Shown here in pieces: positions 1 to 11,920 of a stretch of DNA of 64,000 bases (positions are counted from its first letter, which is position 1; each line of letters opens with the position of its first letter). A program made the translations under genes and the position numbers. Source of the stretch: Fennellomyces sp. T-0311 (Eukaryota > Mucoromycota > Mucoromycetes > Mucorales > Lichtheimiaceae); assembly GCA_025266875.1 (NCBI GenBank), contig JALLLT010000001.1, positions 1,612,001 through 1,676,000 of the forward strand, in the 5' to 3' direction. The notes below the pieces were generated by a model. The model saw only the letters and a list, made by a program, of their open reading frames with translations. It was not told the DNA's origin and searched no databases.

Positions 1-304
1 AAAAGAACCCGTGTTTTCCCCACTTCGCATAACTCACTCGTCACGGGAATCAGTGTCGACGCTTTCGCAACGATTCAGCCAACTTCACGATCAACCTTAC
101 CAAGTCAGGTAATGCACAGTTGTCAGAAACCCAAAGTGGCATAGTAGTAAGCTTCCCAACTAGTCAGATCCACCCGCAACGCATCCATCTCTGCATAAAG
201 CGATCGAAGCGATGCCGCACCTGCAGGCACATCCTGATCAAACCTGAGCAGAAGGCCCAAGCAACGCGATTTAAAATCAAGCTGGTGGCTATGTGAGTGT
301 ATTA

Positions 305-335
<31 letters not shown>

Positions 336-1105
336 AATGCCCAAACACCAACGCTTTCGCTGCGCGCTACAGGAATTATATCCCCAATATCAGCATTGTC
401 AAGCTACCCAGAAAGACCTGGCCGCTGCAGCAGGGCATCCCCACACAGTTTGTTCTGAAATTCACCAATCCGCTATACGAGGAAATGAGTATCACGCTGG
501 CAACCCCGCAGATGCAAAAGGAAGCCGGTTCCAACGACGATCAGGCACAGATCCGGGGCAAGGTAAGTTGTCTATGAGAACCCGTGCTTTTATGTGTCGA
601 TCTTAATTCGTCCAGGTGACCTTGCTCTCTCCCCACTTCACCGTGGGCGCTTATAACGAAACGATCGAGTATGACGACGAGATGTATCCAACAGGGTCCA
701 ATATGCGCGGTCGATCAGCCTTTGGGGGTGGCCTGTCATCGTCATGGGCCGACGGTGTGCATGAGAAGCGAAACAACTATACCAGCATCATCGTGGAAGT
801 CATTCCTGAGCAGCCCGGCGAGTTCAAGGTATGCATCGGCGTCACGACCAAAACGCAGTGATAATAACGATATTTGCTAGTTCCCCTTATTGGTGACGTA
901 CACTTACAAATCGGACGAAGACCGTATGGATGTCTCGTCCGGCGACATTGACGAGGAGGACATTGCGGCCGCGGATGCCGACGACAGCATGGACGGGTCC
1001 CGAAAGGGCAACTCGTCAATGCGATTAGACGACGAGAAGATCAAGAGCTATTCGTTCTGGTGCCTGATTGGATTGGGACAAGTGACGAGTGCCGAATCGA
1101 TATAA
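1..1105 (+). CDS. DCTN4: Dynactin subunit 4 (p62), 3' part
   Basis: This is the C-terminal part of the dynactin pointed-end subunit p62, which helps couple cytoplasmic dynein to cargo. Exons read ..292, 373..562, 616..828 and 881..1105, with introns of 80, 53 and 52 nt that keep frame. The first visible exon carries KRSKRCRTCRHILIKPE, the basic/Cys segment typical of p62, then FKIKLVAMNYIP across the first junction. Later exons carry QFVLKFTNPLYEEM and VTLLSPHFTVGAYNE, and the gene ends with an acidic stretch followed by KSYSFWCLIGLGQV. The frame used from about 109 has a stop at 29-31, so another acceptor (for example near 52 or 78) or upstream exons outside the window are needed. The stop lies 100 nt from the converging YOS1 stop. 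Identification is confident; the 5' structure is unresolved. Confidence 0.88.
309..335. repeat. (TG)n microsatellite in DCTN4 intron
   Basis: An uninterrupted TG/GT dinucleotide run of about 27 nt lies in the 80-nt intron of the dynactin p62 gene, between its GTGAGT donor and CTACAG acceptor. Length change here would alter intron length but not the protein. Confidence 0.95.
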
Positions 1106-1205
1106 ATATATCTATTATTTGATACATATTTACTGCTTCGAGAGACGGAGTGTGTGAGTGTGCGTGTGTGTGTGAGAGGGAGGGGGTATTTTAATGCGCG
1201 CGATG

Positions 1206-1566
1206 TTATCCTAGTAAAAGCTCGTATACAATCACGACGATATTTATCGCTATCAGCGGTACTAGAACAGCAGCTGTGAGTGCCACATAACTCCCTCTCA
1301 TTCTGTCGCTTACTTCTCATCAATGTTCGCACCGCCGAAATTAAATTCACAATCTTGTGTTTGACCGACTGTGTCTGATCTACTCCAAACCCTGGATCCA
1401 CCTGCGCGCTCCAGCCAACTATTGCATTCGCGTAAGTTTTCCCCTCCCCTTTCAATTGCCTCCATCCGCCCTTACTTCTGGCCAGAAACCGTTCTTCGCT
1501 TAACACAGCAATGGCATTGATGAATAAAAGAATGGCATAAAACAGTTGACCGAGTCCGAGGGCCAT
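1206..1566 (-). CDS. YOS1: Yos1/IER3IP1-like ER-Golgi membrane protein
   Basis: This is a small membrane protein of the Yos1 family (yeast Yos1, animal IER3IP1), which works with Yip1/Yif1 in ER-to-Golgi vesicle transport. Three exons (1566..1476, 1418..1314, 1273..1206) join to an 87-residue product, the usual family length. The N-terminus MALGLGQLFYAILLFINAIA is a membrane segment and is followed by the family signature AVLSEERFLAR. The middle has GFGVDQ and VNLISAVRTLMR, and the C-terminal membrane segment is VPLIAINIVVIVYELLLG. Reading through the second intron gives an unrelated tail, so splicing is required. The start at 1566 is 127 nt from the start of the divergent SET gene, so the two probably share a promoter region. 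Confidence 0.92.
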
Positions 1567-1590
1567 GATGGAATGCGTAAGAAAACTAGC

Positions 1591-1598
1591 TATATAAG
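1591..1598 (+). promoter_or_regulatory. TATA box of SET-domain gene
   Basis: TATATAAG lies about 96 nt before the first ATG of the SET-domain gene, in the short region shared with divergent YOS1. It has the same form as the TATA boxes before the gluconokinase and seven-TM genes in this window. Confidence 0.55.
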
Positions 1599-1693
1599 CC
1601 TGTGCGGCTCCAACGTGTTCGCTTCACGTTAACTGGAACTCCGAAAGAACGGGTTGTCGGTTTTTTCAGGTGTCAGACAAAAAAAAGTTTTAT

Positions 1694-3328
1694 ATGACAA
1701 TGCAAGTAGATCAATACGATCTCGCCACCGTAGTCAACAAAGACGATTTTTGCAAAGCCGTGGAATTGCAGACATGTCAAGTGGAAGGTCGCTCGCTGGT
1801 TGCTAAACGACCCTTGTTGCCTGGAGACATAGTCCTTGTAGAGCAACCCAAACTGCGATACCTTTTGGAACCTTACTGCCGGTCATCGCTTTCACCATGC
1901 TATACCAAACAACTATGGACAGCACTGAACGATATTGTTCAAAGCCCTGAATTCTGTCCGGGCGTACCTGCAGCCATGCTCGCTTATTTGCAACTAAAGG
2001 ATCGCTCCCAATATGACTTCTTCTACTATCCCGAATCCACCGACCATCCCACCGTCAAACTCATCACCAACGCTGCCCATACCGCCGTCCACACCTTGCC
2101 TGAATTCAAATCATTGGATGCAGACGATATGACGCGATTTATTCTAAAGATCTATGGCAACGCGCATACCGTTTCGTTTCAGCACGACCGCACACAGCGA
2201 ACCCATTCACGTCGAAAGGAACGGCGAAAGCTGTACGAGACGAAATGGGGCAAGCCGTACAGTTTTCGCGAAGAAGCACCGTCGCAGCAACGATCCATGA
2301 TCTGCTTGATGAGCTGGGGATCCAAATTCGCTCACTCGTGCGCACCAAACCTTTTCCTCCAATATGAGCCAAGTCAAAATGTAATGGTGTTTCGTGCCGT
2401 CCGTCCCTTAAACCCAGGTGATGTCCTTTCCTTCTCCTATTTGCCCGAAGACGACATGTCGTTGGGCGGATTGGTATGTGGAACCACAGTATTGCGGCAA
2501 GCCAAGCTCCAAACTTTCAAGTTTTTCGATTGCGCATGCACCCGATGTGCCGACTATGATTGGTCGCGTGGTCAGGACGTGGAAGGATGCGATGTATGGT
2601 ATCGCAGCGGTGAATGGGTCTGTCGCGACTGCAAAGTCGAACCAAAGGTCACATTCATCGGTGAACGGGAGGAGCACGTGCAGCAAATTACATTGGCGTT
2701 TGCAGGATTGGCGCATGGACTGAAGCCTGTCGACGAAGACTCTTTGCGAATGATTGAACCATACCTGATCAATTTGCTCGAATCTACGGATGCGCCGCGT
2801 GTGCCACGAAATCATTGGACGTATGGCTCAATCCATGCTGTATTGGCGACATACCACCTCAGGCTATTTCCGCAGTTCTTTGGCAAAGGCCTGGCTGAAC
2901 GATTTGATATGCCAGTCAAAGGGCTCAGCGAAGCAGCAACGTATATTCAGTTCCTTGATAACCACATTTGGACATGTCCGGATCCGTCTAAGCCAGGGAA
3001 CCCTATGGCGGCGTTTTTCGCTGGCTGGCGGATTGTGGCGATTGTCATGGATTCGCTGGTCCAGGGTACCCAGCGTACCATCGTCATTCGGTCCCAAACC
3101 CAAACCGATGATAGCGATGAAGAAGACGACATACAAACAAGTGTAGAACTGGTTCCCATACCCGATGAATGGAAGCAGCCTATACAGAAAATCATCAATA
3201 TTATTCAGTCTCGGTGGATGCCGCTGGTCACTCAGGTGTTTAGTCAACGTCAGTCACCTGTGGTGGAGGATATGATCCAGCGCATGAATGAATTTATAGA
3301 TCGAGTTGAAAAAGTTTCGGCTCTATAG
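1694..3328 (+). CDS. SET-domain protein (SMYD/Set5-like, no MYND finger)
   Basis: This is an intronless gene of 544 residues when started at the first ATG (1694); six residues later there is a second methionine. It is a probable lysine methyltransferase or SET-fold protein. SET elements in order are GRSLVAKRPLLPGD (residues 32-45), the split-SET core KFAHSCAPN (211-219, replacing the usual NHSC), FRAVRPLNPGDVLSFSYLP ending at about 251, and a Cys-rich post-SET region starting CACTRC (280-285) with further cysteines near CRDC. Between the first two lies a long insertion, as in SMYD and Set5 proteins, but no MYND zinc finger is visible in it. The C-terminal half is helical and carries an acidic patch. 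The substrate cannot be told from sequence. An acceptor-like TTTTTTCAG just upstream leaves open an extra 5' exon. Confidence 0.8.
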   Translation: MTMQVDQYDLATVVNKDDFCKAVELQTCQVEGRSLVAKRPLLPGDIVLVEQPKLRYLLEPYCRSSLSPCYTKQLWTALNDIVQSPEFCPGVPAAMLAYLQLKDRSQYDFFYYPESTDHPTVKLITNAAHTAVHTLPEFKSLDADDMTRFILKIYGNAHTVSFQHDRTQRTHSRRKERRKLYETKWGKPYSFREEAPSQQRSMICLMSWGSKFAHSCAPNLFLQYEPSQNVMVFRAVRPLNPGDVLSFSYLPEDDMSLGGLVCGTTVLRQAKLQTFKFFDCACTRCADYDWSRGQDVEGCDVWYRSGEWVCRDCKVEPKVTFIGEREEHVQQITLAFAGLAHGLKPVDEDSLRMIEPYLINLLESTDAPRVPRNHWTYGSIHAVLATYHLRLFPQFFGKGLAERFDMPVKGLSEAATYIQFLDNHIWTCPDPSKPGNPMAAFFAGWRIVAIVMDSLVQGTQRTIVIRSQTQTDDSDEEDDIQTSVELVPIPDEWKQPIQKIINIIQSRWMPLVTQVFSQRQSPVVEDMIQRMNEFIDRVEKVSAL

Positions 3329-3506
3329 AAAAATGGTTTTGGTCGCGTTGTATTCGATATTCGATGATGTATTTGATGCATAAAGGGAGTGATGACCCTC
3401 CTTTGTACCTCGGCTATTCCGAAAACGGATTCTAAAAAAAGTATATATATAAAGCATGCCCCGGCAGTAATCTTACTCATTACCCTCTTTCCTCACCCTT
3501 TAAACA

Positions 3507-4094
3507 ATGTCGCAAAGGTAATAATAAAATTATTGTGGACAATCGATATGATGCAAGGGTTATGAACGCTTTGATTTAGCCAACAACAAGAGCAAGAACA
3601 ACACGAGATGCTCCCCACTTCATCGTATCCCACGACTGAATCGATGACTGTCAATGCTAATACTACGACAGATCAAGCCCAAAAGCAACAGGGTAAGAAC
3701 GATGCTTGTACCATAAGAATCCACTTGTCCCGAAAAACTGACGAACAGGCGTTTTGATCCAACAGAGGAATCTTCTTCCATGCTTCGGTGAGTTAGAAAA
3801 GGACGTCGTTTACAACTGTAGTTTTATCTAATGAACGGGCGTATAGTCTTCGCGGTGGAGGATGCGTAAAAGATTGCTTAGCAACCATCTGCTGCTGCTG
3901 TGCTATTGAAGCCATCTGCTGGTAAGAGAATCATTTGGAAGGAGAAAACACCATTGCCTATTAACCGCGATTCTTTCATGACACTTTTTTTTACTCGTTT
4001 CGTACAAAATAGCTGTAAGTACTACAATTTGTCTATTTTTATGTGCTACTAACACTTTTTCCGTATAGGCGAAATCGACGAAATTTGCTGCTAG
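3507..4094 (+). CDS. CYSTM-type Cys-rich transmembrane peptide
   Basis: This is a small gene not visible as one open frame. The best model has six exons: 3507..3517, 3580..3692, 3766..3787, 3847..3921, 4013..4014 and 4069..4094, giving 82 residues. The N-terminus is Gln/Ser/Thr-rich and polar. The C-terminus LRGGGCVKDCLATICCCCAI is a clear CYSTM module, the tail-anchored Cys-rich segment of small eukaryotic stress-related peptides, and ends EAICCCEIDEICC. All introns have GTAAG/GTGAG-type donors and TAG/CAG acceptors, and the last has a TACTAAC-like branch site. The model needs a 2-nt exon (CT) at 4013-4014. Skipping it shifts frame and replaces the Cys-rich end by a basic, Leu-rich tail; reading on past 4014 gives a third ending. 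The family call is firm; the last 9-14 residues are uncertain. Confidence 0.72.
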
Positions 4095-7022
4095 TGTGGT
4101 CGACATAGACCGGTGACACAGACAAATTACCTGTTTTATACAATTTACTCTTTTATTTGCCCTAAAAAGGATCAATTTGCTCAAGTTGGCGCATCTTCGG
4201 AATAAAGTTGGCGCGATTTATGTGATAAAAACGCCAAGCTCTCAGTTTTTGTTTTGTCCGTGTGTGCTCCATCTCTCAAAAAAAAACAAATAAGTTGCCG
4301 TGTCTCCTTGCGCGTGATGATGAATCGAACGTCATGTTATTCACTAAAATAGGTTTTTCGTACAACTACGCTTGGCAAATCTTGTAAGATTTTGCATGCA
4401 TATTCATAAATGACCAAATGGTTTATTTTTATAAACGGTGAACAAGGTACAACTATTGATTGGATCGGCAGGTCCCATGAAATGCATGCGTCATTGATGG
4501 TGAGCCGTACTACCTTGTAAGACCACCTTGATACTCATCACGATATATATTTGCTCACAACGTGAACTTGTTATGTACATCTGTGATCCAGCAACGCGGA
4601 AGATACATTCTTGCGCCGCGCGTATGAAATCCAAGAAAAGATCGAATCCTTCAACTCGATGATACTGGGTTTTCATTTGTTTTGATGTGCATCTTTGCGC
4701 CAAGAAAATTAAATCAATATAAGACTATTAATATAAAGGGAAGCTGGCTTCTACGTAATCGTCCTTGCACGTTCCTCTCTTATGTAGTAATAATAGGTCA
4801 ATATAGACACACTAGTAACTTTGTATTATTTTCTGAATTATGTATTAGACTTTTCCCAACGGTGGGCGCTTGGCTCTCCTCATATTGGCGTGACACGGGT
4901 TACGGTTTCAGATTTACTTCCTTTCTTCAAAACATGGATTCGAGATGCAATTAAGATAGTAAACTAACTTGGAAGATCCCAGAGCTCGTAGCATTCGCTT
5001 AAGAAAGGTTACTATGCAATATCGCAGATCCTTGTGATCTTGAAAATCGCGATCCAAGTCAAGCACTTCAATCCATATAGTGACCGGATATCTATAGAGC
5101 GTTAGGGTGGATAGCAATCGTGAAAGAACATCGTTTGGATGCCAACCTTTTCCCGTGATGAGAGCCCAGAAGATAATACAAAGTTAAAGTTACTTGTTGG
5201 TTTCATTTTATACGAAAATGTCTAAAACCTTATAAAAGCAATACATAACTAGTCAAATAATTGCTAACACTTGTGGATAGTACGGTAAGAGCCCAGGGTT
5301 CCAAAAATCTGAGTCGTCTTTGGTGATCACTGATGCAGTGGATGATGATTCTTCATTTGTGTTTGAATGAGCTGTCTCTCTGTTACAACGTTTTCCTGTT
5401 CATTGCAATCGTCGTGGATGTCATCGGCTGCTCGAGGAATTTAAACTAGTCCCCATATAATAATTGCAGTCCAATCCTCAGTGACCATAGCGTTCGATAT
5501 TTGAGCTATTTTCTTGAAGGCATCTTTTGTTCTGCTGACAACTGTACGGCCGACGTCCGGTTGTGCTTCACTCGCCTCGTTAATCATAATATGTAGTAGA
5601 TGCAACAAAGTGGAACGCTACTTTTGAAATTTCGAACGGAAGTAATTATAAAGAAACAGACCCTTGTCTTTCATCTGTTGATATCTGGGGTATTACGAAC
5701 ATATTTCCAGAAACGATTGCTTGATTTTTCCCTTCGTTATCTATGTTGCAGTAAGCAGTTGGAACGATTTCATGGTCGTAATCACAAAGTAAGATCACAA
5801 TTCAGTAAGAATGAAATTAAAGGCTCACAGCGTATTGACTATGGTTGTCCAATATATGTAATTCTGATTAATGTAGAATATAGTAGAGAAAGTGTTGAAG
5901 ATATGGATATGCTACCGTATTTAGAAGATTTATTGTAGAAATGACATCTTTATCCGGGTCCAAATCTAAGTGATTCAGATGGTGCATCGAATCACAATGA
6001 TGTGGTTACAAAGCAGCCTTTATCGTTCCCTTCTGCGCCCCTTGAGCAAATTTAGAGTGATTGTTTACATCCAGCTTCTTTATCGCTGAAGGTTCACGGT
6101 GTATCGATTTGCAAACGTCATCCCGTGTCGACGAGTATGTCGTCAAAGCACAAGTAGACCTGTCCACTCTGGAAATAGTACAAAACAGGCCCTCACGGAT
6201 GGCAATTTCATTTCCTTGATTGGAAACTTGGGCCTTCGTTCTCAGGAACATATAACAAGATGTCTTGGTTTCTGTAATATAGGACATATACGGTATCAAA
6301 GATGAATGGCATGCTCTTCTTCCCCTTCAGTTTCTGCAATTATATCGTACCTAAAGAAACATCACAAATGTGTACGTTTTCGCCATATATTTAGAGCTTT
6401 TGATTACAAGGAACAAGTCGAGCTAAACCCTAGAGCGATGATAAAAAGAATTAATTACTGGTCAATAAGCACAAGTACATGCAAATATATACTGTTCGAA
6501 AAATCTATGTAATGAAATGAAAAGAGGGCATTCTTTACTGAACTGTATACTCAACACTTTCAATTGTTGTGTTTATAGCGTTGCAGGGACGTATCATTTA
6601 TTGACCTTGCCTACGATCTACTTTTGAATTCGAAATGCGCGTGTTGCGTATTTTTTCACAGATATAGCATATGAAAAATTCCCTACGTATTCTAAGGACG
6701 CTGGCGTGACATGCCTGACACCGTGTGAAAAAAAATATACATTCAAATTAATGGTGAACGAGCTTACGTAGCTTCTTGAAAAAAGTGAGTGTATGATTAT
6801 ACAGCATTAGTTATGCTCCTGGTAGCATGCTGCGCGTACTTGCACAAATACATAATTATCATTCACATCGTAATGTGGTGTTCCTGAAAAATCAAAAGTT
6901 ATACGTATTGTACCTGCATCAGCAACATCTACCATGATCCCGTCAAACATAAATAGATGACCGCATATGGGTAGTAAAAGAGATGATATATATTATGTAC
7001 AAATAGTTAGAGGTTACTAATT
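4095..7022. other. AT-rich stretch without a supportable gene
   Basis: About 2.9 kb between the CYSTM gene and the 3' end of WDR59. Open frames up to 112 codons occur on both strands (for example 5600-5938 on plus and 6006-6299 on minus), but none shows a domain, a plausible splice chain or housekeeping codon use. Minus-strand reading across stops around 5400-5600 looks weakly like old coding sequence, of no family I recognise. Confidence 0.6.
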
Positions 7023-10000
7023 TTAAACGTCAATGAGACAGATACACCCGCAGCCGGTCGGGCAAGCTTTATGTTCTGAGAACCAGTCCTTGATATGGTG
7101 AGCATGTCCACCGTGACCACACTCGCTGCAGAAATTGAGTAATCCTTTGACCAAAACATGACATACGCTGCAGCGGATTTGATTGCGCAACTTTCGACAA
7201 GTATAACAAAGTCGTTGATCCCGGTTATTGATTTCCGATCCACAGATATAGCATCGAATGATGACCAGTGTCCGTTCTGTTGTAGGGAACGGAGGCCGGC
7301 TTAAAAACTTGAGTACTTCGGCCCTCTTCTCCAGTAAACCCCATCGATACAGCATATCTGCATAGTTGAGTCGGAGAACATCCAATTTGGCAATGTCTCG
7401 TGGGTCTAGTAATGGTATATCATTATTATAAGACAACGCCTTGTCGCCGTCATACGTTTCGAGATTGGTGAATTCGATCGACATTTCATCAGTTTGTACA
7501 ATTTTTCCTTCCTTGTCCGATACAATCGCTTGTGGGGTGAAGGGCGTTGTAGTTGTCGTCATGCCAGGTGGAGTGAGTGGAGAGCTAGGGGTACTGCGCA
7601 GACCCGGTGCAGTGTTGCTAGGTATCTTTTGTTGGGTAAGTGTTGTCGAAAAAGGTCTGGTAATGCGTTTGGCGTATGCTGTGGGCGTCTCTTGCATCGC
7701 TTCGCTTGCAGATTTTTCACCAGGAGGTGTGTGTCGATCCGTGTCCCAAAAGTATGATAAAAAGTTCACACCGCGCGACGTGCCATACGACGCGCTCAGT
7801 TGTGTGGTCGTAGCACGATCCGGAGATCCTGATACCATGGTAACTGGTCCTGATCCAGTTCTTACCAGTGATTGTGCTCTAATTTTCGATGAATCCAAGC
7901 TCATTCTTGGGCCATTCGAGTGCTCCGGGAGTAAGTTCTGAACCTAAGCACGTTAGTATAGTGTTCTATCATGCATTGATAAAAAATAAATACTTTGCGT
8001 GCAGATTGTAATACTTGGGTATTGCTGGTGTGGAATATACACGACAACATTGCGGCTGTTTGGACATCGCCGATGCTGACGAAATGTTGGAGTCTGCAGC
8101 AACAGTTAATATCACGACAAGTGGATAGCTACCGGAACTTACAGATTATTGATAAACTTTCTTCCTAATGGATGAAGACCCCATTTGACACGCCTTTTCT
8201 TCGGTATCAGCTTGGTAGACTTTGGGGATGAACGTGGTGGGCCATAGAGTATCGTCCGTATATCATGCAGGTTTTTCGCGTCCCTTTGCAATATCTCAAT
8301 AGGCTCAGGTGCCCAGCCGCGTTCACTATCCAGCGGAATACACTGTTTGACAATTTCGGACGCCAAATACCAAACGCGCGATAGATCCATCCTGTCATGG
8401 TTTTTACAGACAGCAGCGTTGTGCGTACAAGCAGCCACAGGATCTCCAGGCGTTAATCTATGATGATTATCAGCAAACTGAAACAGCAATTATGTGTGTG
8501 TGCACTAACATGTATTCCTTTGCTAGCTCTGCATCATATGGCAAAGTCTTTCTCAAGTCAGCAATAATCACATTGTAAGTAATACGGTCAGCTTTTGGAT
8601 TGCGGTAAAGTAAACTCCCAGTATTCGTAATGGATCCGCCCAATGCAAAGCTCTGGAATGAAGAAAAACGTGAGATTTCGTTGATATGCATAACCTTTCC
8701 ACTTACATCCGGTTTAAAGTAGAGAGATGTCATATTTGTCAAGCCATCATCAATGTCGTCAGGATCATCATCGTATGCGTATTCGCCAAAGGCACCACCA
8801 GTGCCTCCCACAAGAACGGTTGCGTTTCTTCCTTGTCGCGACATTGCAGCAATTTCTTTATATTCTTCAAATTGCTCATATGTCCTTGGATGCTTGTAGA
8901 AGTCACTGTAAGTGTTCTCAAAGTACTCGGTATTGCTCGTGTTGCTAGCTGGGCTTGTTCCTTGTCTTGGCTCCTGCATCTCAGCATCATCTTTTGAACT
9001 ATCACGCTTGGAATCTCGCATACGCAACGTCGAAAAGAAACACACTAGCTGACCTGCAATGTGATCCATAAGTTTGCTACTCTCGAGACTTATCGATAAA
9101 ACTTACCGCTTCCAGAAAAGACACCGCCACAGAGACGAGGAAAAGGTACCTTTTCATCTGCACTTTGCTTGGAAGACATGTCCACGACAATACCCTTTTC
9201 GCTCTGCAGACTGACACGTTTGCCAGCAACTCCGTATCCGCCACCGACACCACCCATGAACGAAGGCCCAGCAAAGATCTCGTCATCCGAGTCACCATTG
9301 TCAACCCCAGTACTAGATCCGTTCCAGTAATTGTTCGGTTGGTTGGCATTACCGAAACCGTTCCCGAGCATATCTTCCTTCCCTTTTTCCAGACCCAACT
9401 CGGCGTCTTCTTGCAAACTCTCTCCGAGTAAGCATCGGATACATGCTTCGAGGCACCATCGTTTTTGTGAAGTATAGCTAGACGCAAGCGCGTTCAATTC
9501 TTGATACATGTGTGCTCGATAATATATGGACATCATGCTATTCTTTTGAATGTCAAATTCAGGCGGGCTGTTGTCTGGGTATTGTGCACTGAATCTGATT
9601 GTAAGGCGGACAAACGTGTTGCCAGTATCGGACCAGGGGCCGTGCAATGTGATCGTGCATGTACGTGATGCACCATTGACCTACTTTTGTGTTAAAAAAA
9701 TGCCATATACGTGAATATAGTACAGTTTACCTTTTCCGTCTTGACACCAGCACTCGCATATTTGCTTAAAACAGTTGTCATTTCCTCAGCGACGGTGGGA
9801 TAAGTACTTTCTGTCGTAGCTGCGCGGCGCAACTCTGTCGGAGGACCCACTGTTTTCACGTTTTGCATCCATAGCAAGGGATTAATTGCATACTTTTGCT
9901 CCCGATACGCATTAGACATGGTATCATATCCACTGGATGAAATTCCCGTGGTGCCAGCGCCCGTGCCACCAGAGCGAAGTACGCTCATTGTTGATATGTG

Positions 10001-11920
10001 CTCATCTTTTCGCAATCCAGACGGTGTTGGTGCTGATAGTCCATTCATTGATTCTACTTCGTCGGGTATCTTTTGAAATGATCGAGATTGAACTGAGCCA
10101 TCGGGGCGAACTGCTGAAACTGGAACACGATATGTGGTCTTTTTACTGCTGAATTTGTGGTCAACCGACTAAAATTATATCTTAGTGAATGGACCGGCAT
10201 GGCAACAGCTGTTGTGTACCTTCATTATATCCTCGGTGATGGGCCACAACCGAAGATATTGATCCTTGGACCATGTTACCAACTGGAATTCTCGATCGTC
10301 TATATGTTACTGCGCTTAGCAATCGATCACTGTTTCTTTCAAACGAGCTTGACATACCACCCTCAGCGCCGTTACCGCCCTTCCACCTCCACACAAATTC
10401 CTTGACGGTATCCGAATGGCCCTCGAATTTGTGAACTGGGACGGTGGGCGTCGCTCTATTGTACAAGTACAATGTAGTTTCGGTGCGCTGAGGCATCGTG
10501 AGCACACCGTTTCCAAATGGCGTATTTCTTGCACGCCAAACGGGCGAATTGGTCATGATGGCCTCTTCTTCTTTTTCAGGGGTATTGATATTCCAGTACT
10601 AACGTTCCCCGCATTAGAAATGAACTTGATTCCGTTTAAACCAACTTACCTTGACAAGATGGTCCAAACTACAAGTAACAATATCATGATCGTTTTGTCG
10701 ACTCCAGTCAATGCCATAAATCTTTTTCGTGTGAGCTTCAATGGTCGTCACAGGAATTGCGCCTTTCTGTCAAACATAGTTAGCGCCAGGTGTCCGGAAT
10801 ATGTATGGGGGGACATACGCGAATATCCCAAATTTTGACATCTTTATCGTGCGCGGATGCCAACAGGTACTCGCTTTTACGATTGTATTTGACTTGTGTC
10901 GTGGCGGCTATGGTTAGAACAGGTTAGATAGAATGTTATCTATCGCGTTGATGACATGCGTACCATTCCATGATGTGAACGAGTTGGCAGGTCGTAGCGG
11001 TTGTCCATTTGGATCATCTTTGCTTTGGCCTGCGCACCTCAAATCCCAGATGTGCACATATGTGTCGACTGAACAAGTAGCCAGCATATCCGGATGGTGC
11101 GGGGACCAATTGATATCGGAAATGGCACGAGAATGGGCATGAAGTACATTTTCGATAGCTCGCGAGCCCGAGTAATTTAGATTCCATACCAACAGTTTTT
11201 GATTGGACTGTATGCCACTGGTTAAGATGGATCATTGCTCTCATCTCACGTAAACCACTTACCGTGGATGCTACCCAGGATTCACGTGAAACATAAGGGC
11301 TCCATTGAACATCAGCCACTTCCCACTTTGACAAGTGAGTAAGGATACGTGGCAAACCCCAAGGGTCTTCAAGGTCGATGATCAATAATCCCTGGCGCCT
11401 GACGAAATGATCAGCAATACATAAAATAAGGTTACTTATACATTTACCCTGCAAGAACGATATCCCTGCACGAAGGACTGATACTCATACTTCCCACCGA
11501 ATGGTGGACTCGAATTTCCAATGTGCAGTTGAACGTATCTTCTTGAGTTTGCGATGACGATTTCGTGGGTGAGGCAGAAACACCTGGTGGTATTGTCGGC
11601 CCATAGCGAATGGATCGCTGCCGTTGTTGTGGTTGCCACGCTAACGTTCCCAATGGGTATTCTTGCTGTGAAATGGGACGACTGGGAACAGACGAGAGGT
11701 GGGACGGTCTACGTCGACTCGCACTGGGTTGTTGAACTCGAATCGTTTCGTCGTCATTGCGAGGTGAGGTGCCAAAGATATTAGAATCGGACAAACGTCG
11801 TGCTTTCACTATTTCTTCTGGAGCTTTGTGAGCCGGCTCGCGTTCCAGTGCTCTTCCCTCCGAGGAATCACGCGCTGGATCCATACGCTTGAATGTTGGA
11901 AACCGTAGGCAAGAATTCAA
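7023..11920 (-). CDS. WDR59: WDR59/Sea3, GATOR2 (SEA complex) subunit
   Basis: This is a large multi-exon gene for the WD40-RWD-zinc-finger protein WDR59 (yeast Sea3/Mtc5) of GATOR2/SEACAT, which signals amino-acid status to TORC1 at the vacuole or lysosome. Domains in order: a Ser/Arg/Pro-rich N-terminus (from 11920, or 11884 for MDPARDSSEGRAL); WD40 repeats, for example AISDINWSPHHPDMLATCS then VHIWDLR near 11150-11060, ASAHDKDVKIWDI near 10860 and a YLRLWPI repeat near 10210; an RWD domain near 9640-9420 (LTIRFSAQYPDNSPPEFDI); HPLGRKFINNL and VQTAAMLSCIF near 8170-8020; and a C-terminal Cys/His zinc module near 7250-7030 with CYICG, CSVCHVLVKG, CSECGHGGHAHHIKDWF and CPTGCGC. About ten short introns keep frame. 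The zinc end is the WDR59 type. The exact start and some inner splice sites are not settled. Confidence 0.88.

Noticed and set aside
123..606. Open frames through the TG repeat encoding His/Thr or Cys/Val runs
   Set aside because: They arise from the dinucleotide repeat and from out-of-frame reading of DCTN4 exons.
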